Assembly: GCA_933822405.4 (NCBI GenBank)
Contig: CAKOGP040001101.1
Span: 1-31,703, forward strand
DNA: 31,703 nucleotides
Direction: 5' to 3'
Source of the DNA: Cylindrotheca closterium
Lineage: Eukaryota > Bacillariophyta > Bacillariophyceae > Bacillariales > Bacillariaceae
Position 1 is the stretch's first letter; every line of letters starts with the position of its first letter. Position numbers and translations under genes: made by a program. The notes under the pieces were generated by a model, which saw only the letters and a program-made list of their open reading frames with translations, made no database searches and was not told where the DNA came from. This document shows, in pieces, positions 20,561 to 29,620 of the stretch.

Positions 20561-21100
20561 TCAGTCATTATCACCTTGTTGGCCACGGTTTAGCGCAGGG
20601 TTGGTGTGGTTTCCGTTGGCAGCATTACCAGTAGCGTTGCCTCCAGTCCTGTCATCGTTGTCATTTCTATCCTGTGTTCGGGCAGACTCCTTGGATTCAA
20701 GCTCGGCAATACGGCGTTTCAAGTCTTTGAAAGTAGTTCGGCCATTTTTCTTGTCAGTTTTCTTGCCTGCTCCAGAATCCTTGGGAGTTGTCTTGTCTTT
20801 CTTGTTGCTATTTTCAAGTTTGCGCTTCTTTCCTTTGCGTTCTTCCATGATTGCGTTCCGTTCGTCTTTAGGCATTGCATGCCATTCGTTTGGGGGTCTA
20901 TGCCTGGTGTCGACCGAGGCAATGTGTCTTCCGTCACGTGATCGTTTGCCCAGCACGAGGGTATCTTCTCTGTTGTCAATGAACTCTTTGATATGAGCGA
21001 CCGATTCGTCAAAGCTGGTTCCCATGGTTGGGGAAGCGATGATCATGTTAATAGCTGTGTCGAGCTCTCGAGTGACAATCTGATCAATGAGCTTGCGGAC

Positions 21101-21116
21101 TCTGGTTCGCTCGTCA
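21101..21116. repeat. Target-site duplication, left copy
   Basis: TCTGGTTCGCTCGTCA, identical to 22821-22836. The bases on either side differ, so the duplication is exactly 16 bp. Confidence 0.9.
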
Positions 21117-22820
21117 TAAAACTCAAAACTCAAAAATCAAAAACTAAAAGGTAGAAAATATTTTTCCACGCACAGCACCAAAACAGAACTGTACCAGTCC
21201 TACGCGTTTTCTACGTAAAGGAAAACAGTTGTTGTTGCTGAAACAGGAAAGAAATTTACTTTATCATGAAGGATAACATCATCAACCCGCCGGAGAAGGC
21301 TCCGAATTTGATCAAGACTGTAGCTGACCAAGGTCAGGGAGGTCTCGAGGCAAAAACCCGATCAAGTTCGACCACTCAATCGCCGATTGCTCTGACCAAG
21401 GATAATCCTGCCATCACGACTCCCAAGCGCAGCAGCAAGCGACACCCTTCAGAAACCGCCGAGGATGGCGCAATGCAAGGACGCTCGCTCTTCCCATCTG
21501 AAGTTGCCCAAGGTCAAGACGTCCCCACGGCCAACACTCGACCGATTCCGACCACTCCTTTGTCGATCGATTGAACCAAGGACAATCCGCCTGATCCCAC
21601 GACTTCAACGAGCCAACGCAAGCAACCCCCTCCTTCCAAAACCGCCGAGGATGGCGCAGTGCAAGGACGATCGCTCGTTGCCTACATCACAAAACTCAAG
21701 GTGTCAAAGTTTCACAGGCTCTACAAGAAGGCTTGGAGACAGGAGATGTGTGCTCTCGCAACGGCCCAAAGCGTTATCACTACTGACAAAAAGTCGCCTC
21801 GCTTTTGGGAATTTTCGCTCGTGTTCAACCCGACATTAATTGTTAAACGCGCCGAGCCGTTGACTTGGATGTGGCGAATGGCATCCGAATTCTTCGCTAA
21901 TCCTTGGACACTCCCTGCTATCATTCCTCACATTGTGGAGGAATTTGAGCGACTAAAACGAGAGCCAACAATAGCCAAAGCTCAGTCCAAGTTTAAGAAG
22001 CGACTCGCATCCACGCCAGCGAACTTGAAAGGTGCCGAGGCACACAATTCTCCCGAGAACCTTAATCCAAGCAATGAACCCATGGAATTTGTTGAAATCG
22101 TTTGGCATGCCTTGACAACGGCGTTTCCAACAAAACAAGGTTGGAACCAGAACGAAGAACTTCTCAGCTATTTACACACAACAACAATCCTATTTTATGA
22201 TGTCTACGCTGCCCATCAGAAGTGGCCACCAACCATGGGCTCGAATGACAACAAATCACAAGAGATGGCTTTGAAATCGACGAGGACTGCACCTGAGCAC
22301 GCTCAGGAAAGTCTGGAGGCAACAACCCGCTCGAATTCTACCACCCTATTGACGGTTGACCTTGTGAAGGACAACCCCTACGAACACAAACTCTCCATGT
22401 TGTACGGCAAATTTGTCTTGTTTCTTTCTCTGGAAACGATACAGCAGACCGATTTTCTGGTTCTCCATTTCCAAATCCTCACCATTAGAGTGGGAGCGCC
22501 GATCTGCCCATTGACAGTCCTGGCTAGAAAGAATTGCATTCAATTCTTTCCTTGGAAACGATACCCACAAAATTCCTTCTGTATCCAAGGAGATATTCGG
22601 GCACCTTGTTTGTACTTCCCCACCAACAGTGGAAGCGCCAATCTGTCCCCTGACATGATTGACTAGAGCAACTTTTTCTTGAAAAATGCCTCAACGTGGT
22701 TCAAACTTATCTGACTAAAAGCAGCATAGTTCCTGGCCTCTACAGCCGCATTACACTGGCAGTTGGATACTCTAGAAGTAGCATAAAAACCAATTAATGA
22801 TTCAGTTATATATATATATA
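21117..22820 (+). mobile_element. Nested 1704-bp insertion with 16-bp target duplication and (TA)7 tail
   Basis: It interrupts gag between two exact copies of a 16-bp sequence. The left end is A-rich (TAAAACTCAAAACTC) and the right end is TATATATATATATA. A long target-site duplication and a simple-repeat 3' tail are typical of target-primed reverse transcription, as used by LINEs, SINEs and retrocopied genes. It lacks terminal inverted repeats and LTRs. It carries one long + strand frame and no reverse transcriptase, so it would be non-autonomous or a retrocopy of a host gene. Confidence 0.75.
21266..22666 (+). pseudogene. Unrecognised ORF in the nested insertion, one internal TGA
   Basis: The ATG at 21266 opens MKDNIINPPEKAP. 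The frame continues past a TGA at 21572-21574 to a TAG at 22664-22666, about 466 codons. I do not recognise the family. A motif of the form LEA(K/T)TRS(S/N)STT...TKDNP occurs near 21342, 21520 and 22315, and TAEDGA(M/V)QGRSL occurs twice (near 21458 and 21641), so the N-terminal half looks duplicated. The middle part (FHRLYKKAWRQEM, LTWMWRMASEFF) appears globular and Trp-rich. No zinc finger, RT or transposase motif is seen. The last 100 residues are less protein-like and may be 3' UTR read in frame. Confidence 0.55.
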
Positions 22821-22836
22821 TCTGGTTCGCTCGTCA
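22821..22836. repeat. Target-site duplication, right copy
   Basis: TCTGGTTCGCTCGTCA, identical to 21101-21116. It directly follows the (TA)7 tail at 22807-22820. Confidence 0.9.
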
Positions 22837-23708
22837 GGTTCTTGGTAGTCATCAAGCTCGGCAAGGAGGAGGAAGCATTCCTTGTGGTTGCGGGCGTAAT
22901 CGTCAAACTTCCAGTTGCGTTTTGGTCCTGCGTAGGATAAAGCTAACCAGCGTCTCTCAATTTCGGCGGAGACATTGTTGGTGTATTGGGCCCCAAGCCG
23001 TGCGGATTTTAGGTCAAGAAATGCAGTTCTTCCGTCCTTTGTTCTGGCACAATGCTTGATGTCAGTCCAGTCAACAGTGTCTTTGAATAGCGCACTCAAA
23101 AGTTTCCAGAGGGTGGTATTGTCAGTGCGGAATGTGGCAACAAAGTCTCCTTGGGCGTTGACCATAGGAGCACGGGCAATAATTTCGTCCTCAATTGATG
23201 CATAATCGGTTGATGGATCCGGATCAGCTGGGATGGCAGTTGCGACACGAATAGTATAGCTCAAAGGGCAACCGTGGACTTCTTTGAAGTTTGTAAGGGA
23301 TTCTTCAATGGTACGGAACGTTTTGTTCCAGTCGTTGCGGGTGATTTCGATATCGAGGGAGCTTGGTTCGGTCCATTGCTCTTCATGATCTCTGTTGATC
23401 TCAAGTTCGTCAGTTAGGACAGGGAGGCCAATGGTCGGAATAGCTAGATCGCGAGAGGTGCGGACACGGTGTTTTAGGAGCCATGCGACATCAGTGATGT
23501 CTTGCTGCACTTGGAACGGGATTGCGTGGCCACCCCCACCGCCTCCTGGGTGTCGAAGGGTCTTGACAAGTTTGCTGACAGTGTCAGGCTTGATCTTGGT
23601 CAGAGTTGCGGTACTGTTGATATTGTGATCGTCCACAATAGTGTCGGCAACGGCTTGAGTCAGGCCGATTTGGACAAAGAGTTGGCGCAGGATTGCTGGT
23701 TCGGCCAT

Positions 23709-24205
23709 GGTTGAATTGGATATGCGGGTTGGAACTGTTGTTGTTGAGTTTCGTGTTGAAAATGAATTTTCTGTCACCACAGATGAATTTTGTGTGGGTT
23801 TTGGCGAATGATATGAACGTTTGTTCGGCTTGCGCGCGAGTCGGCGTATATAATAACGGATTTATTTTAAACGGTCCTGTGGGCGTTTTGGCGGATTGAG
23901 ATTGCTGATATATAGAAATAAATCGCAAATCTTTCTCCCTCCAAAGGAGCTGCGTAAAGCGTCCCCTCAAGGTTGGATATTGTCTGATCTTACACTTCAT
24001 AGAATGAAATGTATCCTATGCGCACCTATTGTATGATAGTCGATCATAACAAGGTGTAATCCAGCAATAGGTATCCTGACGTTGACATGTTGATCAACAG
24101 GTCTTTTAAAGTCTCCCACAGACTTGGACATTTGCCGTTGCAGGCAGGTCAGCTGGTGTTGCTATCGAGCAGTACAGCAGCGCTGGGTCTGATAAACTGG
24201 GCTAA
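23709..24205 (-). other. Leader of Copia element A between 5' LTR and gag
   Basis: About 500 bp without a supported ORF. Directly inside the 5' LTR the - strand reads TTAGCCCAGTTTATCAGACC, where a tRNA primer-binding site is expected. The TTTATCAGACC part loosely resembles the initiator-Met type used by many Copia elements, but the match is not convincing. Confidence 0.5.
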
Positions 24206-24371
24206 TGTGCCCGTTATTGAACGATAACAGAGCGATAAAGGGGTTTGACTATTAATAGTTACAGTGTTGTAAAAGGGAGATAGATAATCAAAATTATAAG
24301 CTACAGTATTGGTTGGCGATTGCCATTCATTCTAGTCCATCGAGTCAACTCGACACGGGGGATTGAATTCA
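24206..24371 (-). repeat. 5' LTR of Copia element A (166 bp)
   Basis: Direct repeat of 16119-16269. It is 15 bp longer because of three small insertions (near TATTAA, AGAT and CAGTA). On the - strand it starts TGAATTCAATCCCCCG and ends AACGGGCACA. It should contain the element's promoter. Confidence 0.9.
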
Positions 24372-24692
24372 GTTTATACTAGATCCCCCGGGGAGAATAG
24401 AAGGGGAGAGAGGAAGAAGAAAGAAAAAACGAAGAGAGAAGAAAAGAGGAGAAAGCAATCGGATTGCATTGAAGGGGCTCTACAACACAGTGCTGGTTTC
24501 ATGCATGGCGTCGCAAGATGACATACGCTATTATCCTGGAGTTAGCCAGGATTTAGACGGATTTAGAACGAGGTAGCAATCCATGAATGTTTGATGTGAT
24601 AATCGTTGCGTCTGAACCGCCTGCGGCTCATCCCGCCGCGATTTTTGGTGTCTCGAATACTTCAAGATTGGAAACATGAAAGTGATGTCAGT

Positions 24693-24702
24693 GTATATAA
24701 AG
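24693..24702 (+). promoter_or_regulatory. TATA-box-like promoter candidate
   Basis: GTATATAAAG is preceded by GTGATGTCAG, which resembles a CRE half-site, and followed about 30 bp later by GATCTTGTGTCG. The arrangement is what a small RNA polymerase II promoter would look like. The only downstream ORF is the 63-codon frame at 24801. Confidence 0.3.
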
Positions 24703-25209
24703 CGAGCGCAGCCCGATCTTGTGTCGACAACAAATCATTTGGAAGGAAGGTGAATCAAGGCATGAAATAATGCTCGACTCTAGCAGCTGATATTATTGCC
24801 ATGATACTATTGAAACGCTTACTTATGCGAGCCTTGCGAGAACCAGCCAGTTTTGGATTCGATAGACAATCGGCGGTGTCCTCAATGAACTCAATACTTA
24901 GGGAACCAAGCAAGATGAGCAATGGCCACACAAAGCCCGATTTCATTGCAAAGAGAGTAAATACATGTTCTACGATTGAAGGCATGCAATAATCAACTGT
25001 TTTTTAGTAAGATTCACAGGCGAAAACATAGACAGAAACCTTTCATGGTTCCCTGTTGGCCAAAGCCGCGATAGGAAAGTCTGTTACAGTATAGTCATAT
25101 ATGATGCTTTCAGATTCGGGTATTGCACATTCTACTCTGACGGCAATACAATCAACCTTTTTGAACCCGTTTGAGACAATGGCTTGATTCCAAAGGTGAA
25201 GAGAATACT

Positions 25210-25251
25210 ACCCACTACCTACCTATACCGACCCACTACCTACCTATACCG
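25210..25251. repeat. 21-bp tandem duplication
   Basis: Two exact copies of ACCCACTACCTACCTATACCG minus no base, at 25210-25230 and 25231-25251. The unit itself contains the shorter ACCTACCTA repeat. Confidence 0.9.
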
Positions 25252-25637
25252 GTATCAGCAGTTGATTTCAATCTGCCATCAGAGAGGAAAACTGAACGAT
25301 ACTCGATAATACATAGTAGTACTCTATCTGCAAGATTGAAAAGTCAATTTCTATTGTTTGATCTATCTATTACCTCATGTAGTACCAGTCAATTTCAGTT
25401 GCCAACCTACCACCCCATTCTTCAGGGCAGCTAGAAGTGATCCTAGGGGATCTACAGCGCTTCTTCATGATCGAGGGCTACGATTGGTCCTTAAGACAAG
25501 GTGTTTAGTTGTTTGATAAGACAAAGAGAAACTGCTATAGCCGTATGGAGCTTGGACCTAACATCCCCCTAACATCATTTGAAGTCTGTGGAGAGTACTA
25601 ATTTAGTGTGGAAGAGAGTTAGTCGAATCTATCATTA

Positions 25638-27538
25638 GTGATAGAGAGCTGTGATTGGCTCATACCACTAATAATAGCTCCAACCACCGAGTCGCCACAA
25701 ATCAAGCAATCGATCCTCCAACAGTCTGTGAACTCCATCAAGCAGGCAAAGACAACAATGGAACACAAGGTGGATTTCTTGAAAAAGCGCTACACATCAG
25801 TATGCCCAGATGTTCGCTCGCGCGTCAACGCCGCCACCAGCGAATTGTTCGACGTGACCAGCGATGTGTGCGAGTTCACAAGCCTACATGTCATCGACAA
25901 CATGGGACAAGCAATCGCTACAGGACCGGGACCAGGACTTCCAGCCCCATTTAGAGCTGCTGCTACATACTTCTGAATCGAGCGCCGATTGGTCCCACGG
26001 CTTTGTTCCCTACAAACTGACATTGGAATCAACCCAACAAAGTTCCCACCATCTTCCAATAGAGCTGTATACATTCCAGTGCCATGAGTCCAGAAGCAGA
26101 TGGACGTATCCATCACTCGCCAAATGGCAATGGACCAAGCACATCACAAGGAAATCATCGCAGCAATGGCAGCATTGGGAGAAGAGTTCTTGATGAGAGC
26201 CGCAAACAGAGATGGAGAACCTGACAACAAAGCCTACAAAAAGTGGTCCAAGCAACAGATCGCAAAGACCCAATTTCAAGCGCTAGAACAAGCACTCATG
26301 GCCACCTATGTTGGACTGAAACAAGGAATGGAGACGCCAAACCAACAACTGGCAAAACTCAACATGATCGGATACGAAGGAGGCACGATGATGTACGACA
26401 GCGTGGCTACTTTATTTGGCAGAATTGCCACGATTCTAAACGGGTTCAACCACAAGATTCCCCCACCAACCAACCTATCAGACTTGACAGGAGTAGCGTT
26501 CCAAGCCTTCACACAAGAAGTCAAGGACGTTGTGGCTGAACACCTAGAGACGGGAGCAGCAGGACCACTACTTATGGACTACCCCAGCAACCTGTCTTGA
26601 ATACACCGCCTACGCGAACAAGCAGAGAAAGAAGAGAAGCGCATCAAGCAAATCATGGGAATTGCAAACAGCGCGGGACTAGTCAGACCAAACAGAAGCT
26701 GCGTTCCAGGACCATCTGCACTAATGAGACCAGGAGGAAGAGCTTTTGCGGGATTCCACCAACAAGGATTCCAAGGATTCCAAGGATTCCAAGGATTCCA
26801 AGGATTCCAAGGATTCCAGGACGATCGCTCCTCCAAGCTCCAGATATTGAGACCCCCGGAGCCTTCCACACCGCAATGACGCCCCCTCCAACTACGCCGA
26901 AGGAAAACGTTCAAGTCACTGACGGCCAAGGAAGACAATTAGTGGTCCCAACATCCGACAGCAAACTATACTGCCCGGAAGCAGTCGTCGACATGCTGTC
27001 GTGCATGACTATTATGGAGGAACTCGGACAACAGCAGGAAGAAGAAAAAGGGTGGACAATGCTCAGCCAAGCGGAAGAAGCACTGCAAGCGGCAAGCGGC
27101 AAGCCATACCCAATCCACTGTTGGGGATGCAACAAGGAAGGCCACAACTTCCGAGACTGCCCACACAAAGAGGACCCCCAAGTCCTAAAACGTTTCTATG
27201 AAAAACTGGACCAGTGGAAGCAATGAAAGAACAAAGAACGCAATCAAAATAGAAATAATAATTCTCATTATAGACGAGGAGGATATATGACCCAAGCAAT
27301 CTGCGATACAGTTCGAGCCATCGAGGATCCACAGACAGAATTGGGGGAGAGGACAAACCTGTTGGTGAATCTTGTTGAAGCGGTCACGGCCCACACTTCC
27401 ACAGCGGCAGCAAGGAAAAGACCAAAACGGCAGTCAACCCAGCCGGCACTATCACTCGTCACCTTTGGAAGCTTTGCGGCCATGGAACAAGCCCACCAGC
27501 TGAACTTCTTGGTAAACGACATGCTGGCAAATGTATGA
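25638..27538 (+). pseudogene. Gag-like gene with CCHC zinc knuckle, unknown element
   Basis: One frame is readable from about 25638 to about 26820 if TGA codons at 25974, 26085 and 26598 are passed. After a shift near 26820-26880 a second frame runs to 27538, passing a TGA at 27224. The first part has MEHKVDFLKKRY and a mainly helical region to about 26600, then a charged coiled-coil-like stretch (LREQAEKEEKRIKQI) and Gly-Phe-Gln repeats. The second part carries the zinc knuckle CWGCNKEGHNFRDC (C-x2-C-x4-H-x4-C) near 27120-27160, typical of retroelement nucleocapsids. No protease, RT or integrase follows, and I cannot assign it to Copia, Gypsy or DIRS. It may be a gag relic, a LINE ORF1 or a domesticated gene. 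Confidence 0.6.
26764..26817. repeat. 9-bp tandem repeat, six exact copies
   Basis: Unit AAGGATTCC. In the frame of the upstream gag-like part it codes for Gly-Phe-Gln repeats, and in the next frame for Arg-Ile-Pro. Because the unit is a multiple of three, copy-number change would not shift the frame. Confidence 0.95.
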
Positions 27539-27993
27539 GCAGGCCCTGAAATGGTACGGTAACAATGCCGATATGTCCCTCAAAGCAGCTATGAGGGCTG
27601 CCAATTTTTCTAGCAAAGATGCAAAATCTTCAAGCGAGCAAATAAAAATCCGGCCCCTTCTGCCTACAAAGAAACAAAGGAGAGGAGAGATGCACCTGCA
27701 CCAATGCAATTACAACTAGGGTTAACACCACCAATATTCGAAATCATGTCTATTTTGTCTGCTTTGACTACATCTACTGCAGCTTCTAAAAATTCCTTTT
27801 ACCCATCACCCGCACCGCCAACAACAAAGAAGAGGAAGCCCAACACTGCCCTTGCCGTCCGCCTCAACTCCTCTCAAAAAACGAAGGTCAACAACAACAA
27901 GAAGGCATCAGGAGTGGTCAAATATATTGCTCATAAGGATGCAACAAGAAGGTTGGCAAGAGAATGGTCAAAAGATGCCTCCGATCCCTCCAC
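27531..27993 (+). pseudogene. Unrecognised, truncated ORF cut by Copia element B
   Basis: The frame starting MYEQALKWYGNNADMS passes, after a probable shift near 27650 in an A/C-rich stretch, into one reading APAPMQLQLGLTPP and then a Ser/Thr/Lys-rich region ending ATRRLAREWSKDASDPS. It follows the gag-like frame with a one-base offset at 27531, so it may be the same ancient protein. The segment YEQALKWYGNNADMSLKAAMRAANF could be a helix-turn-helix, but that is a weak impression. The codons after DPS belong to the start of the neighbouring LTR, so the original ORF was interrupted there. Confidence 0.4.
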
Positions 27994-28483
27994 TGTTGGG
28001 ATATGACGAAATATGAGTTTTTACGTTCCAAAAGAAACTATTCAAGTACAAAGTTTTGACACGCACGATCGGACTTTGATCGTGATGTCGGCATTCGACG
28101 CAAGTCTGCCAGACAATCTATATCCACACGAAAAGGGAAAGACCCTATACAAGTGAAATATTGATGTTGTGTACGATGCAGTAGGGAATAATACAAGATG
28201 TCCCAAAGTACTGCATTTGACACAGAATCCTCGTAGAAGCCGAATCGAGTTCTGTAAACAAGGGATTTTCCAAGGGAAAATCGTTGAACTCACTTTTGTG
28301 ATTGAATCATCAATTCAAGCCAAACATTAATCAAATAGGAACAATTTCACTCAAAGTATACTTAACACAGGAGAGCTATTGTCGTGAAAGTGTTGTACAG
28401 TCGATTACGAATTTAGATTGCAGAGAGTTTGTTCTGAGCGCTAAAGGCACTCATGATAGAGCACATTTTGCTTTATTCTAACA
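27994..28483 (+). repeat. Candidate 5' LTR of Copia element B
   Basis: It starts TGTTGGGATATGACG and ends TTTATTCTAACA. The ends form an imperfect inverted repeat (TGTTGGGATA and TGTTAGAATA), a common form in Copia LTRs. It lies upstream of gag and has no ORF. The partner LTR is outside the window, so the call depends on end motifs and position only. No clear primer-binding site follows. Confidence 0.5.
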
Positions 28484-28565
28484 TTTAATCACAAAAGGCA
28501 ACAAAACAAATATACGTCAAGAACAGCACTGCCTTATCTACAAAGGAGTGAGTGATTTGTTGACA

Positions 28566-29620
28566 ATGGGACATTCTTCTTCCGGTGGAGGAAAAGGACG
28601 TGTGACTCCTCAGAAAGTCAAGAGCAATTCGAGTTCAACAGTTGTGAAACATCTATTTTCAACTAAAGATGAAAACGATGGAAAGGCAAGATTGTCGTAC
28701 GAAGATGCCAAAGAAAGAGTGATTGATTATATCCAAGCTTCTGGAATGAAATGCTCCAAAGACATGGTGAAATCTATTTGAGATGGGAAGTCGATCAACT
28801 TCAATGCAATTGCTCCAACATTGAATGCTCCTGCTCAAACTGAAGCTGTTCCAAGAGAAACAGAGATGGCTCAAAACAAGATTATCTATTCTGCAAAGCT
28901 CGACGAGAACATGCAAAGATCAGCCTACTTCGAAACGAAAAAGAGAACTGTATGCTTAAGTTTGTGACAAAAGCAATGGATATGAAGCTTCGAGGTGAGG
29001 CCAATTTCACGACTACTCTTGAAGATCCAATTGAACTCTTGAAACGTATTGAACGATTCATGAAGAAGAGTGCCGATGCTGAGTATGACTCCTTGGATTT
29101 CTGGGAAGCCAATCAAAAGTTCTTTGCTATGAAGCAAGGAGCAACAGAAAACTTGATGCATTTCAAGGAACAATTCTTGAGACAGGCTGAAGTCCTGCAA
29201 GATCTATATGGCGTTGCCTGGTTCCAAAACTTTGCAGTCAAGACGAAAGCGTATGCTGCTATTGCTAGCACCGATACTGCTGCTAAAGACAAGTTCAAGG
29301 ATGATATCTTTGAAACCGTTCTTGCAACAGGATTTCTGTGCAACTGTGATCGAACGAGAACAGCTCCTCTGATGCTGGATCTTCAGACGAACTACTGCAG
29401 GGAAGTGGATTATTATCCAAAGACGGTCAGCAAAGCACAAGATATGTTGAAGATTCACATGCATGGATGTGATTAAGAATCCGGGAGTGAAGCTATACCA
29501 AGGAAAAGACCAACCAAATAAAGGTAAAGGTAAAGGTAAACCAAAGGACAAAAAGAAAAAGGCAGCATGTTATGTATGTGGCAGCAAGGATCATATGTCT
29601 CCAAAATGCCCAGACAGACT
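28566..29620 (+). pseudogene. gag: Copia gag of element B
   Basis: The ATG at 28566 starts MGHSSSGGGKGRV. A TGA interrupts at 28779-28781. A one-base shift near 28940, by the run CGAAAAAGAG, leads into the frame MLKFVTKAMDMKLRG, which contains the Copia gag core (DSLDFWEANQKFFAMKQG, NLMHFKEQFLRQ). A further shift near 29455 leads into NPGVKLYQGKDQPNKGKGKGK and the zinc knuckle CYVCGSKDHMSPKC (C-x2-C-x4-H-x4-C) near 29560-29605, which would bind the element RNA. The basic Lys/Gly repeat before the knuckle is typical of nucleocapsids. The frame continues directly into the protease region. Confidence 0.8.

Larger units (their letters stand above)
20561..23708 (-). pseudogene. gag: Copia gag, split by a nested insertion
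   Basis: Removing 21117-22836 (insert plus one target copy) joins 23708-22837 to 21116-20561 in frame. The junction reads YQEPDERTRVRKLIDQI and yields about 475 residues starting MAEPAILRQLF. The ATG at 23708 is the first in frame. An upstream GTG at 23780 would add 24 residues. The N-terminal half has a short poly-Gly (HPGGGGGG). The C-terminal half is Lys-rich with a possible coiled coil (FKDLKRRIAELESKE) and ends in an Asn/Gly-rich tail. There is no CCHC zinc knuckle. The terminal TGA at 20561-20563 is followed in the same frame by pol. Confidence 0.85.
16119..24371 (-). mobile_element. Copia-type LTR retrotransposon A, degraded, with nested insertion
   Basis: Two direct LTR copies enclose gag, protease, integrase, RT and RNase H in the Copia order on the - strand. 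LTR ends follow the TG...CA rule on the - strand. The flanks are GTTAA at 16114-16118 and GTTTA at 24372-24376, an imperfect 5-bp target-site duplication. The LTRs differ by about five substitutions and three small indels, so the insertion is not recent. Element length is 8253 bp, of which 1720 bp is a later insertion with its duplicated target. Two internal TGA codons and an altered RT active site make it unlikely to be autonomous. Confidence 0.9.
24372..25637. other. Gene-poor interval between retroelements
   Basis: No recognisable gene. It contains a purine-rich strand bias at 24390-24455, a TATA-like promoter candidate near 24693 and a 21-bp tandem duplication at 25210-25251. Small frames at 24801-24992 (+) and 24755-24985 (-) have no identifiable motif. 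The - strand one has a hydrophobic stretch (GFVWPLLILLGSLSIEF) that could be a membrane segment. Confidence 0.55.

Noticed and set aside
20442..20996. 184-codon + strand ORF
   Set aside because: Antisense shadow of Copia A gag and protease.
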